Below, one piece after another: positions 16,641-25,440 of a stretch of 64,000 nucleotides of DNA. Made by a program: the position numbers and the translations under genes. The stretch's first letter is position 1; each line of letters begins with the position of its first letter. Under the pieces are notes generated by a model. It was not told where the DNA came from, did no database searches, and saw only the letters and a program-made list of their open reading frames with translations. Location: contig CAWCUF010000001.1 in assembly GCA_963798745.1 (NCBI GenBank), positions 62,001 to 126,000 on the forward strand, given 5' to 3'. This DNA comes from Prado023 sp963798745 (GTDB taxonomy: Bacteria; Actinomycetota; Actinomycetes; S36-B12; CAIYMF01).

Positions 16641-18357
16641 GTGGCCGCCGACGAGGACCTTCGCAAGCAGATCATCGACGCGGCCGCCGAACTGTTCGCC
16701 ACGCACGGCTACGAGGGCGTCGGGCGTGCGTCAGGTGGCCCAGAAGGCGGGGGTCAGCCAGTACCGGGTGCGCTCCCTGACCGGTGGCCGCCAGGACATC
16801 TTCGCCGCCGTGATGGCCGAGCGCGTCACCTCGGATGCCGCCTCCCGGATCGCCAGGGCGGTCGAGGGGTCCACCGACACTCCCCCGCTGGCGGCGATCG
16901 TGGCGGCCGGGGCAGAGGTGTACGCCCGCCCGGAGCGCAGTTGGGACATCCTGGAACTCGAGGCGATGACCCGCGCGCATCGCGATGGCGACCTGTGCGA
17001 GATCGAGACCGAGCGCATCCAGAAGCGCTGGGACAACATGCGCGCGGTCATCGCCCAGGTTCGGGCGGCCGGTGGGGTGGACGCCGACGTGCCCGACGAC
17101 GCCCTGACCCACCTGTCACTGTCGATGTCGGTGGGCCTGGCGATGCTCGATCCGGTGATCAAGGACGGCCCCTCCCAGGAGTCGTGGAACTCCCTGATCG
17201 CTCGGCTGGGCCTGTCGATGGCACCCCCGGACATGCTGCTGCGCCCCGAGCACGAGGCGCGGACCCACTGGCGGATGTTCGTCGACGTGGCCGACCAGCC
17301 CGGTGGCGTCGACGGGTTCGTGCGGGCCATGGCCGCGCTGCACGGCTACACGCTGTCCATCCACGTCATGGGCACCGGCGAGGGTGTCCGCACCCTGGAC
17401 ATGCGGTTGACCGCGCCCGCCGGGGTCACTGAGGAGACCCTGCGCGCAACCGCCGAGTCCGCGGGTCGCAACGTGTACATCGCCCCAGGGTCACCGCGTG
17501 ACGCCCTGGACCTGTCCAGCCGGATCCTGGACTGGAGCTCCGAGCTGGTCACCAACCCCGGCTGGGCTCCGTACGCGGCGATGCGGCTGATCTCCGCCGA
17601 CCACGCCGATGTCGTCATGGCCACCAAGGGGGAGGACGATGGACCCGACGTGCTGCGCCTGCAGTGGACCGCCGAGCGGCACGTGCTGCTGCGCCGGGGC
17701 TGGGCGCCGTTCACCAAGGTGGAGCGCTCCCGTGCCTCGGCGCTGCTGCGGCTCTCGGCCGCCATCGCAGCCGCATCCGGGGACTCCGACGCCCAGGGCT
17801 GGGTCGAGGAGGTCAAGGACGGCACCGTATGGCTGCGGCTGGCCCACCCGGAGGACGCCGCGGCAGTGACCGCCATGCACAAGCGCAGCTCGGATCGCAC
17901 CCTCTACCTGCGCTACGTCTCGCGCGGGGACTGGGCCGAGCTGCAGATGCGCCGGCTGTCCGGCGGGCACAGCGGGGCCACCGTGGTGGCCATCGGCGAC
18001 GAGGGGTCGACCATCGCCCTGGGCAACGTCTTCCCCGAGCGGCCCGGCGAGGAGCGCAGCGCCGAGATCGCCCTGCTGGTCGAGGACGCCCACCAGGGGC
18101 GTGGGATCGGCACGGCGATGCTGCGTCGACTGCTGCGCCTGGCCGAGGAGATGGACTTCTCCGAGGTGGTCGCCGTGGTCCTGGCCGACAACGGCTCGAT
18201 GGTCCGGATGCTCGACCGGACCGGGCTCTCCTGGACCCGACACTTCGAGGACGGTACGGTCACGATGCGGGCGCCGCTGATCGGCACCCAGGACCTGGCA
18301 CCTGCGGTTCCGGCGCCGGAGCCGCAGGCAACAGCCGACGCGCAGGAGGCACCATGA
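16641..18357 (+). CDS. TetR-ACT-GNAT fusion: probable ligand-regulated protein acetyltransferase (frameshifted in HTH)
   Basis: This is a three-part protein of about 570 residues. The N terminus is TetR-like: DLRKQIIDAAAELFATHGYE, then VRQVAQKAGVSQYRVRSLTG, the HTH. The two pieces are in different frames; one extra base near 16725 breaks the HTH. A TetR ligand domain follows to about residue 195. Residues about 205-282 look like an ACT domain (HWRMFVDVADQPGGVDGFVR, LTAPAGVTEETLR). A linker domain comes next, then a GNAT domain from about 396 with the acetyl-CoA loop HQGRGIGTAML near 487. ACT-GNAT proteins in actinobacteria are known amino-acid-regulated lysine acetyltransferases that act on acyl-CoA synthetases. 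The stop overlaps the start of exactly such an enzyme. The TetR part is unusual. If the frameshift is real, a shorter product might start at the GTG at 16726. Confidence 0.75.
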
Positions 18358-20138
18358 CCGAGTTGACCCTGCCGCCGATCATCGAGGTGCCGGTCACCGA
18401 CACGCTGGCCTCGATCCCCGTCCAGCGCGCCGCCGCGCAGCCGGATGCGCCCATGTACGCGCTGCGCACCGACTCCGGCTGGTCGCAGGTCACTGCAGCG
18501 CAGTTCGACGCGCTGGTCCGCTCCGTGGCCCGCGGTCTGGTGGCGCGCGGCATCGGGGCCGGCCAGCCGGTGGCGGTGCTCTCCCCGACCCGCTACGAGT
18601 GGACCGTCCTGGACTTCGCGCTCTGGGCTGCCGGGGCGTTCGCGGTGCCCATCTATGACTCCTCCTCGGCCGAGCAGATCGAGTGGATCCTGGCCGACAG
18701 CGATGCCGTCGTGGTCGTCACCGACTCGTCCGCCTCCGCTGCGCGGGTGCGTGACGCAGTGCTGGACCCGCCGCCGATCTGGGTGATCGACGATGGGCTG
18801 GTGGCGGCGCTGACCGACGAGGGTGCGCACGTCGACGACGCGGTCATCAGCGCCCGCTCCGCGGCGACGAGACCGGGCGATCCCGCCACGATCGTCTACA
18901 CCTCGGGCACGACCGGACGACCCAAGGGCTGCGTCATCACCCACGAGAACCTGATGTTCGTGGCGCGCACGTTGGTGGCCGGGACCGGGCCCGTGGTCAA
19001 CACGCCCGGGGCCCGCACGGTCCTCTTCCTGCCGCTGGCGCACGTGCTCGGCCGCGGGGCGCAGGTCTACAGCGCACTGGGCGGGATGCAGGTCGCGCAC
19101 TGCCCGAACGCCAAGCTGCTGCCCGGGGACATGCTCAGCTTCGCCCCGACCTACCTGGTGGGCGTGCCGCGGATCTTCGAGAAGATCTTCAACTCCGCCC
19201 AGCAGAAGGCGCACGCGCAGGGCAAGGGGCGGATCTTCGACCGGGCCGCCGCCGTGGCGATCGCCTACGGGCGCGCCGCCAGCGTCGGTCGGCCCTCGCT
19301 GTGGTTGCGCGCCCAGCGCGCGATCTTCGACCGGTTGGTCTACGGCAGGCTGCGTGCCGCGATGGGCGGCCAACTGCGCTACGCCATCACTGGCGGTGCC
19401 AGCCTCGGGGAGCGGCTCGGTGCGTTCTACGCGGGCATCGGGCTGACGGTCATGGAGGGCTACGGCCTGACCGAGACCACCGCCTCGGGCACGTTCAACC
19501 GTGCGGAGGCGGCGCGGATCGGCTCGGTCGGCCAGCCGATGCCGGGCACCTCGGTGCGGATCGCCGAGGACGGCGAGATCTGGCTGCGCGGCCCGCACGT
19601 CATGACCGGCTATCACCACAATCCCAGCGCCACGGCCGCCGTGATCGATGCCGAGGGCTGGTTCCAGACCGGCGACCTGGGCAGCCTCGACGAGCAGGGC
19701 TACCTGCGGATCACCGGGCGCAAGAAGGAGATCATCGTCACCGCGGGAGGCAAGAACGTGGCCCCGGCGGTCCTCGAGGACCGGATCTGCGCCCACCACC
19801 TCGTCGGCCAGGTGATGGTCGTGGGCGAGGGACGGCCATTCATCGGGGCACTGATCACCGTCGATCCCGACGCACTTGCGGCGTGGGCGAAGTCCCAGGA
19901 CAAGCCGGGGCTCACGGCTGACGACCTGTATGACGATTCCGACCTGCGAGCCGCGATCCAGTCAGCCGTCGACGATGCGAACTCAGCGGTCTCCAAGGCG
20001 GAGTCCATCCGGGTGTGGAAGCTCATCGACGTGCAGTTCACCGAGGAGTCGGGGCACATGACGCCCACGCTCAAGCTCAAGCGCTCGGTCGTGGCCGCCG
20101 ATCACGCCGCGGACATCGAGGAGCTCTACACCCGCTGA
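18354..20138 (+). CDS. AMP-forming long-chain acyl-CoA synthetase (FadD15-like)
   Basis: The enzyme activates a carboxylic acid to acyl-CoA via an acyl-adenylate. The 594-residue sequence has the P-loop TIVYTSGTTGRPKGCVITHEN (about 180-200), the adenine motif GYGLTETTA (about 369), the hinge region GWFQTGDLGSLDEQGYLRITGRKKEIIV (about 435-460) and KNVAPAVLED. The shape matches FadD15-type long-chain ligases. Its ATG overlaps the stop of the TetR-ACT-GNAT gene with CAGGAGG upstream, so the two are translationally coupled. Lysines of the GRKKE hinge or the C-terminal TPTLKLKRS segment are plausible acetylation targets. Chain-length preference cannot be read here. Confidence 0.93.
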   Translation: MTELTLPPIIEVPVTDTLASIPVQRAAAQPDAPMYALRTDSGWSQVTAAQFDALVRSVARGLVARGIGAGQPVAVLSPTRYEWTVLDFALWAAGAFAVPIYDSSSAEQIEWILADSDAVVVVTDSSASAARVRDAVLDPPPIWVIDDGLVAALTDEGAHVDDAVISARSAATRPGDPATIVYTSGTTGRPKGCVITHENLMFVARTLVAGTGPVVNTPGARTVLFLPLAHVLGRGAQVYSALGGMQVAHCPNAKLLPGDMLSFAPTYLVGVPRIFEKIFNSAQQKAHAQGKGRIFDRAAAVAIAYGRAASVGRPSLWLRAQRAIFDRLVYGRLRAAMGGQLRYAITGGASLGERLGAFYAGIGLTVMEGYGLTETTASGTFNRAEAARIGSVGQPMPGTSVRIAEDGEIWLRGPHVMTGYHHNPSATAAVIDAEGWFQTGDLGSLDEQGYLRITGRKKEIIVTAGGKNVAPAVLEDRICAHHLVGQVMVVGEGRPFIGALITVDPDALAAWAKSQDKPGLTADDLYDDSDLRAAIQSAVDDANSAVSKAESIRVWKLIDVQFTEESGHMTPTLKLKRSVVAADHAADIEELYTR

Positions 20139-20197
20139 GGTCCTGCCCGCGGCGGGGTCGCGCCCGACCGGGCCGCGTGCGCCGGCAGCGGGCCGGA

Positions 20198-20884
20198 TCA
20201 GTCCCGGGACTGGGCGAGCAGTTCGCGGCGCCGGGCGGGCATCTGGTCGGCCGTCCAGCGCTGGTCGCCCAGCGAGGTTCGCGTGCTCACCTGGCACGGT
20301 GCGCCGAACTCCACAGCAAGGTCGATCCCGCGCAGCATGTCGGCCAACCACCGGTCCCGCTGTCCGTGTGAGAAGAACTGGTAGGTCAACCCGTCGCGTT
20401 GGGCGGTCACCAGCGAGGCGAGCGCGTTGAGGTCGCGGTACTCCTCACCGGCCTTCACCGACACCTGGACCAAGCCGTCGCGGGTGAACTCCCAGGAGGA
20501 GTCCCGGGTGTGGCGCAGCTGCAGCTCGTGCGGCTGCTCGGACCGGCAGCCCAGCATCATCTGGTAGCGGATCAGCTGCACGACGGCCGGACTGGCGAGC
20601 AGGGCGTGCATGCGGTGCGCCTGGGCGGTCAGCTCCGCGCGCAGGCCGCCGTCGCCGACGAGGAACACGGCTGTGTAGGTCTCGTCCTCGAACTCCAGGA
20701 GCAGGTCGTTGAGCAGGGTGGCGGTGATCGAGTAGGCGCGGTGCAGCGTGCCCAGAGACCAGCCCAGGTGGGCCGCCACTGCCCGCAGGGTGAGGTCCTG
20801 GAACGCAAGGCCGCTCTCGAGCAGCTCTCGGGCGGCCCCGCGCACCAGCACCCGGCGTTCGGCGAGTTTCAGATAGGCAGCCAC
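20198..20884 (-). CDS. TetR-family transcriptional regulator
   Basis: The helix-turn-helix is LTLRAVAAHLGWSLGTLHRAYS at about residues 31-52, followed by a divergent ligand-binding domain of about 170 residues. The ligand is unknown. The GTG start has no ribosome site. A TAGCCT box six bases upstream suggests a leaderless mRNA, and a set of TTGCAC/GTGCAA half-sites overlaps the -35 position, so autoregulation is likely. It converges on the acyl-CoA synthetase gene and may regulate lipid genes around it, such as plsC, but that is inference. Confidence 0.88.
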   Translation of the reverse strand: MAAYLKLAERRVLVRGAARELLESGLAFQDLTLRAVAAHLGWSLGTLHRAYSITATLLNDLLLEFEDETYTAVFLVGDGGLRAELTAQAHRMHALLASPAVVQLIRYQMMLGCRSEQPHELQLRHTRDSSWEFTRDGLVQVSVKAGEEYRDLNALASLVTAQRDGLTYQFFSHGQRDRWLADMLRGIDLAVEFGAPCQVSTRTSLGDQRWTADQMPARRRELLAQSRD

Positions 20885-20890
20885 GCCCAG

Positions 20891-20957
20891 AGGCTAGGGG
20901 CTTGGGCGACCATTGTGCAATCACAGTTGCGGACTGCAATTGTCAAGTGCAGTTGCA
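20891..20957 (-). promoter_or_regulatory. Promoter and probable operator of the TetR gene
   Basis: The -10 TAGCCT (20891-20896) is separated by 18 bases from the -35 TTGCAC (20915-20920) on the minus strand. The -35 lies in one arm of an inverted pair, TGTGCAA at 20914-20920 and TTGCACA further out near 20953. Related words TGCAATTG and TGCAGTTG lie between them. This stretch is clearly more A+T-rich than its surroundings. The other nearby TTGACA (20941-20946) could be an alternative -35. Confidence 0.5.
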
Positions 20958-21011
20958 CATTGGAGTTGGATTATTGTCACGATTCGGATCCGTGGTGTTA
21001 ACCTCACTCGC

Positions 21012-21046
21012 GGGGCACCGAACCGACGGGGGTGGGTCGGTGCCCC
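21012..21046 (-). terminator. Hairpin downstream of plsC
   Basis: Arms GGGGCACCGAACC and GGGTCGGTGCCCC (12 of 13 pairs) flank a short G-rich loop, 77 bases past the plsC stop. No U-run is visible. Confidence 0.5.
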
Positions 21047-21122
21047 ACACACGTTGCAGCGCCGCCCGGCCGGGCCCCGGCGCGGAAATGGCGGAGTATC
21101 CGGCGGCGCGCGGTGGCCGCTT

Positions 21123-21824
21123 TCAGGCCTCGTCGTCCTCGCGCGCCGGAGCGGCCCCGCCCAGGCGCGCCGGGTGCCACCACTGACCGGTCCCGTCCTG
21201 CGGGTAGTCGGATCGGGCAGCCTCCACCAGCTCGATGATCGCTGCGCGCAAACGGGCGGTGGCGGCCTCCGGATCTCCGGCTGGGTCCACCGGCGCGCCG
21301 ACCCGCAGCTCCACCGGCACATTGCGCTGCTTCATGCTGGAGCGGCGGTCATAGCTCCACAGGCGCTGGGTGCCCCAGAGCGCCATCGGCACCAGCGAGA
21401 CGTCGGCCTCGACCGCCATCCGGACCGCTCCGCTCTTGAAACCCTTGGGCTCCAAGGTGCGGCTCATGGTTGCCTCCGGGAACACCCCGACGACCTCTCC
21501 CGCGCGCAGGGCGTCGACCGCGTGGGTGTAGCTGGCCGCGCCGGAGCCCCGATCGACCGGGATGTGCTTCATGCTGCGCATCACCGGCCCGGCAATCGGG
21601 TGATCGAAGACCGACTTCTTGGCCATGAACCGCACTAGCCGATCCGAGGGGCGCGCGGCGTAGCCGGCGAAGATGAAGTCCAGGTAGCTGACGTGGTTGC
21701 TGGCCAGGACCGCTCCCCCGGAGCGCGGCAGGTGCTCCCCGCCCTGGACGCGGACCTTGATCCCCAGCGCGGCGAAGGCACCATGCCCGACGAGGATCAC
21801 CGGCGGGTAGACGAGATCGATCAT
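21123..21824 (-). CDS. PlsC-like 1-acylglycerol-3-phosphate acyltransferase
   Basis: This is a membrane-associated acyltransferase, probably making phosphatidic acid or a related lipid. The catalytic HxxxxD motif is in ASNHVSYLD (about residue 44), the substrate motif is VVGVFPEATMSR (about 113), and VSLVPMALWGT follows. The first 20 residues are hydrophobic. The ATG is six bases after a TAGGCT box and has no Shine-Dalgarno, so it is probably leaderless. The acyl acceptor could differ from lysophosphatidate, since this superfamily includes many variants. Confidence 0.88.
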   Translation of the reverse strand: MIDLVYPPVILVGHGAFAALGIKVRVQGGEHLPRSGGAVLASNHVSYLDFIFAGYAARPSDRLVRFMAKKSVFDHPIAGPVMRSMKHIPVDRGSGAASYTHAVDALRAGEVVGVFPEATMSRTLEPKGFKSGAVRMAVEADVSLVPMALWGTQRLWSYDRRSSMKQRNVPVELRVGAPVDPAGDPEAATARLRAAIIELVEAARSDYPQDGTGQWWHPARLGGAAPAREDDEA

Positions 21825-21887
21825 CCGGCCAGCCTAGGCGCGCCTAGTTCGCGATGCCGGGCAGGACGTGGCTCGGGGTCCGGACCC

Positions 21888-23168
21888 TCAGCTGGGCCCC
21901 AGCACCAGCACCACCCGAGCACCCCCGAGCGGTCCGGTGCCGCGCTCGAGGCGGCCTCCGGAGGCCTCGGCCAACCGCTCGGCGATCGCCAGCCCCAGGC
22001 TCGTGGACCCGGTGCGCTCCCCGGGCGGGGCCATCGGGAGGAGCCCGGGACCGGCATCCTCGACGCTCACCTCGACGAATCCCCCGGCCCCGTGCACCGC
22101 CAGGCGTAGCGCCACGCCCTCCTCGGTGTGCACGAACACGTTCTGGAGAAGGATGTCCAGTGCCGTGCTGAGGTCGTAGTCCGTGAGTCGCACGGGCAGT
22201 GCGCCGCCCCCGGTGCCCTCGACCTGCATGTCACGGCCCTGGTACTCGGCGAGCACCGCCCAGAACGAGGCCCGGTCGGCCACGACCGCAGCGGCATCGC
22301 AGGAGGCGTGCAGGCCCTCTCTGCTGGTGCGCCGGGCACTGGTGATGATCTCGTCGGTGGTGCGCTGCAGGGTCAGGACGTCCTCATCGAGGCGCTGGCG
22401 CACGACCGGGTCCAGTACCGCGTCGACGTCAGCAGCCAGGACGGTCAAGGGGGTCCGCAGCTGGTGGGCCAGCTCCGCGGCCGCGGTCCGCTCCTCGTCG
22501 AGCAGCTCCTCGACGCGCGCGGCCAGCCGGTTCAGGGCACCTCCGACGTCGTCTACCTCCGGGATGCTCGAAGGGTCCGCCCGGACCGTGAGGTCCCCGG
22601 CGGCCATCTCATCGGCGGTCGCGGCCAGCCGCCTGATCGGTGCCGCTGTGCGCCGGGCCAGCTGCCAGGCCGCCAGGCCCGCGCCGACCAGCAGCAGCGC
22701 GCACAGCCCCGCCAGCGCCAGCAGACGGGGCTCGATCCCCTCATGCATCTGCTCCGGGCTGGCCATCGACAGGACCACCCCGAACTTCTCGTCGAACGCG
22801 GCCTGGGCCGATGCGTACCCGCTGCTCCCGGTGTCGACCGACGCCGGCTGCCCCCCTTGGGCCGAGGTCACCACGCCTTCGGCCGCTGCCGGCACCGGAC
22901 CGCCCACGACTGTGCCGTCCGGGTAGATGAGGATGACTTCGCCGGGGTCACCGGGGAGCTTGATGATGGGCGCCGCACCGTTGTCATCACCCGACCTGCC
23001 GCTCGCCGCGGATTCCCACGACTCGGCCAGCGAACGGGCCCTTTCGGACAGCTCCGACAGGTTCGCTCCTCGCACCAGGTCCCGGGCCGAGAGCGCCAGG
23101 GGGATCACCAGGACGGTGGCCGCCACCGTGACCACCAGCAGCGCGAACGTGACCAGTCGCCGGTACAT
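21888..23168 (-). CDS. Membrane sensor histidine kinase
   Basis: An N-terminal helix (VTFALLVVTVAATVLVIPLAL), an extracytoplasmic sensor domain of about 120 residues and a second helix (LLALAGLCALLLVGAGLAAW) precede a HAMP segment. The phospho-acceptor is His in AAELAHQLRTPLTVL (about residue 245). The ATPase domain has the N-box ALDILLQNVFVHTEEG, the G1 DAGPGLL and the G2 TSLGLAIAERL. The start overlaps the response-regulator stop by one base. The pair directly follows the ferredoxin/NuoF-like/ApbE operon on the same strand, so it probably controls it or senses its redox or substrate state. Confidence 0.93.
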   Translation of the reverse strand: MYRRLVTFALLVVTVAATVLVIPLALSARDLVRGANLSELSERARSLAESWESAASGRSGDDNGAAPIIKLPGDPGEVILIYPDGTVVGGPVPAAAEGVVTSAQGGQPASVDTGSSGYASAQAAFDEKFGVVLSMASPEQMHEGIEPRLLALAGLCALLLVGAGLAAWQLARRTAAPIRRLAATADEMAAGDLTVRADPSSIPEVDDVGGALNRLAARVEELLDEERTAAAELAHQLRTPLTVLAADVDAVLDPVVRQRLDEDVLTLQRTTDEIITSARRTSREGLHASCDAAAVVADRASFWAVLAEYQGRDMQVEGTGGGALPVRLTDYDLSTALDILLQNVFVHTEEGVALRLAVHGAGGFVEVSVEDAGPGLLPMAPPGERTGSTSLGLAIAERLAEASGGRLERGTGPLGGARVVLVLGPS

Positions 23169-23872
23169 CAGTCTTCGGGGCGCGCGGGGTCAGACCGGTC
23201 CTCGAGCATCACACCCACCCCGCGGTTGACGTGGATGAACCGGGGCTGCGCCGGGGTGTCGCCCAACTTGCGGCGCAACCAGGACAGGTGCACGTCGACG
23301 GTCCGGGCGGCGTCGGTGCGCTGCCAGACCTCGCGCAGCAGCTCGCCGCGGCTCACGACACGACCGGGATTCTCGGCCAGGTAGGCCAGCAGGTCGAACT
23401 CCAGCTTCGTGAGCTCAACCGGGCGGCCGTCCACGTCGGCCGTGCGCCGGGAGCGATCGACCCGCAGGCCCCCGACCCACAGGGGCGCCTCGATCACCTG
23501 CTCGTTGACCGCCGACACGCGGCGCAGCACCGCCCGGATGCGCGCCTCGAGGTGCGCCGGCTCGTAGGGCTTGATCACGTAGTCGTCGGCACCCGCATCG
23601 AGCAGGCGGACGATCAAGCCCTCGTCGTCGCGCGCGGTCGCCACGATCACCGGGACCTCGCTGACCGAGCGGATCATCCCGAGCAACCGCTCACCGGCCA
23701 CGTCGGGCAGCCCCAGGTCGAGCACCACGACGTCCGGTGAGCCGGTGAGCATCGCCTGAAGGCCATCCAGCCCGGTGCCGGCGGAGTCGACCGCATGCCC
23801 ACGACCGTGCAGGGCACGCACGACTGCGGTCCGGATCCCCGCGTCGTCCTCGATCAGCAGGACATGTGCCAC
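23168..23872 (-). CDS. OmpR-family response regulator
   Basis: The receiver domain starts HVLLIEDDAGIR and has the phospho-acceptor Asp in VVVLDLGLPDV (about residue 51) and the late Lys in YVIKPYEPAHLEARI. The C-terminal winged helix reads LTKLEFDLLAYLAENPGRVVSR and TVDVHLSWLRRKLGD. The GTG is six bases after TAGGCT with no ribosome site. The gene is separated by ten bases from the upstream ferredoxin gene. Likely DNA targets include the 11-bp direct repeats at 27389-27406. Confidence 0.95.
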   Translation of the reverse strand: MAHVLLIEDDAGIRTAVVRALHGRGHAVDSAGTGLDGLQAMLTGSPDVVVLDLGLPDVAGERLLGMIRSVSEVPVIVATARDDEGLIVRLLDAGADDYVIKPYEPAHLEARIRAVLRRVSAVNEQVIEAPLWVGGLRVDRSRRTADVDGRPVELTKLEFDLLAYLAENPGRVVSRGELLREVWQRTDAARTVDVHLSWLRRKLGDTPAQPRFIHVNRGVGVMLEDRSDPARPED

Positions 23873-23881
23873 GTTCGGAGC

Positions 23882-24139
23882 CTAGGCCCTGGTCTGGTGC
23901 GCCAGGCGCAGGGCGGCCGCGGGACACAGGGCCACGGCAAGCCGAGCCGCGCGCACCCACTCGCGCGGAACCGCCTCGCCCCGGGTGCTGACCCCGATCG
24001 GGTACCCCCATGTGTCCAGGTCGATGCGCTCACCGAGGGCAGCGGCGCACACCCCATGACCTGCGCAGCGCTCCCAGTCGACGGCCAGGAGGTGGGTGTC
24101 CTGGCCTGTGCGTGTGGTCGTACGCGCGGTCGTGGTCAT
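23882..24139 (-). CDS. Small [3Fe-4S]-type ferredoxin
   Basis: This 85-residue electron carrier has three cluster cysteines: CAGHGVC at about residues 25-31 and the CP pair in VALCPAAALRL at about 72. The C-x5-C...CP spacing is typical of single-cluster 3Fe-4S ferredoxins. Its ATG overlaps the stop of the NuoF-like gene (ATGA), with GAGGAG upstream. The natural partner is that flavoprotein, giving a path from a pyridine nucleotide or ferredoxin to the membrane components. Confidence 0.88.
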   Translation of the reverse strand: MTTTARTTTRTGQDTHLLAVDWERCAGHGVCAAALGERIDLDTWGYPIGVSTRGEAVPREWVRAARLAVALCPAAALRLAHQTRA

Positions 24140-25440
24140 CGGGGCTCCTCGAGCGGGTCCAACGAGTCGATCAGGTCCAAGGCGCTACGCAGGGCGGCCA
24201 CGGCCGCCGACGGGTGCGCGCAGATCCCCCTGCCGTCCACCTGGGCCAGCAGGACCTCCAGTTCGACGGGCCGTCCCTGCCCCGGCGGCACCCGATCGAT
24301 GGCGTCGGCCAGCGCCGGCAGCCCGCGGAAGCACGGGCCGCACTGGCCGGCGGTCCCCTCGGCCAGCTCTCGGGTGATCCTGGCCAGCGCGTCCCACGGG
24401 GCGAGGTCCTCGGGGATCCATATGAAGGCCCCCGCCCCCCAGCGTCCGCCCAGCTCAGCCAGGGCAGTGCGCGTGAGTTCTGTGCCCTCGGTCAGCCCGT
24501 CCCACGGGACCCAGCGCCCGTGCCAGCCACCAGCGATCAGGGCCCGGGGCGTTCCCACCAGCCCGCCTGCCACCGCGGCGAGGTCCCCCAGCGTGCTCGT
24601 GAGCGCCAGTTCCACGACGCCCGGGTCCCGCACGGCACCTGAGGCGCTGGCCAGCGCCGAGCCGCCGACGACGCCACGCGCAGCCAGGGCCATCCGCGCG
24701 AACGTCTCGGCGTTGCTCAGCAGGACGTGCCCCCGGCGGCGAGCCGCGCCGCTGCGGATCGTCGGCGGTCGACCGAGATCGGCGGGCAGGGCGGGGCCGC
24801 CGGTGACCGCGCGGATGACAGCGCTGGCCTCGCCCGCCACGAAGTCCGCCGGCCCGATCGACACCTCGATGGGCAGTCCGTCGCGGCGCTGGGCCAGTGC
24901 CCCGGCCAGTGTCCGTGCCAGGTCCGGGCGATCGGCGCTGATCCGGATGATGACCCGAGGAGCCCCGAGTGCCCGGGCCGCCGTGAGGGCACCATCGAGG
25001 ACCAGGTGCGGCACGTGGCCCAGCAGGACTCCGTCCTTGCCACTGGCCGACTCCCCCTCGGCGCCGTTGACGATCACGTGGGAGACCCGCGAGCCGGTCA
25101 GCGACGCGAGCTTGCGATCGGTCGGGAAGGCAGCGCCGCCGGCACCGACGACCTCGTGGGCACCCACCAGTGCGATGAGCTCCTCGACGCCGGGAGAGGG
25201 GGGCCCACCCCAGGTGCGCTGATGCTCCGCGAGAGACACGAGCCGCCCGGGCTCGACGCCGGCCAGGAGCAGCGTCCCGGGGGCGAGCAGCTGCCGGGGA
25301 CGCCGACCCGCCGCCCGCCCGGCCAGGGCGAGGCCGGGCAGGCCCTGGGCGTGGGAGGTCGCCTCGGGGCTCAGAGCGGACCTCAGTCCCGTCGCGGCCG
25401 GTGCGGCCAGCACGGGGTGGCCCACCGGGGGCGCGTTCAT
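24136..25440 (-). CDS. NuoF-like (Complex I 51-kDa subunit-like) flavoprotein
   Basis: This 434-residue soluble oxidoreductase is related to NuoF/RnfC. The FMN-NADH region is VGAGGAAFPTDRKLASL and VIVNGAEGESASGKDG near residues 100-130. The C-terminal cluster region reads EGTAGQCGPCFRGLPAL and GRGICAHPSAAVAAL. Compared with canonical NuoF (C-x2-C-x2-C...C), the first Cys is Ala, leaving three ligands. I recall the AGQCGPC form from other actinobacterial homologues, so it may be a family trait. The gene overlaps both neighbours by four bases. It is not part of a nuo operon. Confidence 0.85.
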   Translation of the reverse strand: MNAPPVGHPVLAAPAATGLRSALSPEATSHAQGLPGLALAGRAAGRRPRQLLAPGTLLLAGVEPGRLVSLAEHQRTWGGPPSPGVEELIALVGAHEVVGAGGAAFPTDRKLASLTGSRVSHVIVNGAEGESASGKDGVLLGHVPHLVLDGALTAARALGAPRVIIRISADRPDLARTLAGALAQRRDGLPIEVSIGPADFVAGEASAVIRAVTGGPALPADLGRPPTIRSGAARRRGHVLLSNAETFARMALAARGVVGGSALASASGAVRDPGVVELALTSTLGDLAAVAGGLVGTPRALIAGGWHGRWVPWDGLTEGTELTRTALAELGGRWGAGAFIWIPEDLAPWDALARITRELAEGTAGQCGPCFRGLPALADAIDRVPPGQGRPVELEVLLAQVDGRGICAHPSAAVAALRSALDLIDSLDPLEEPR

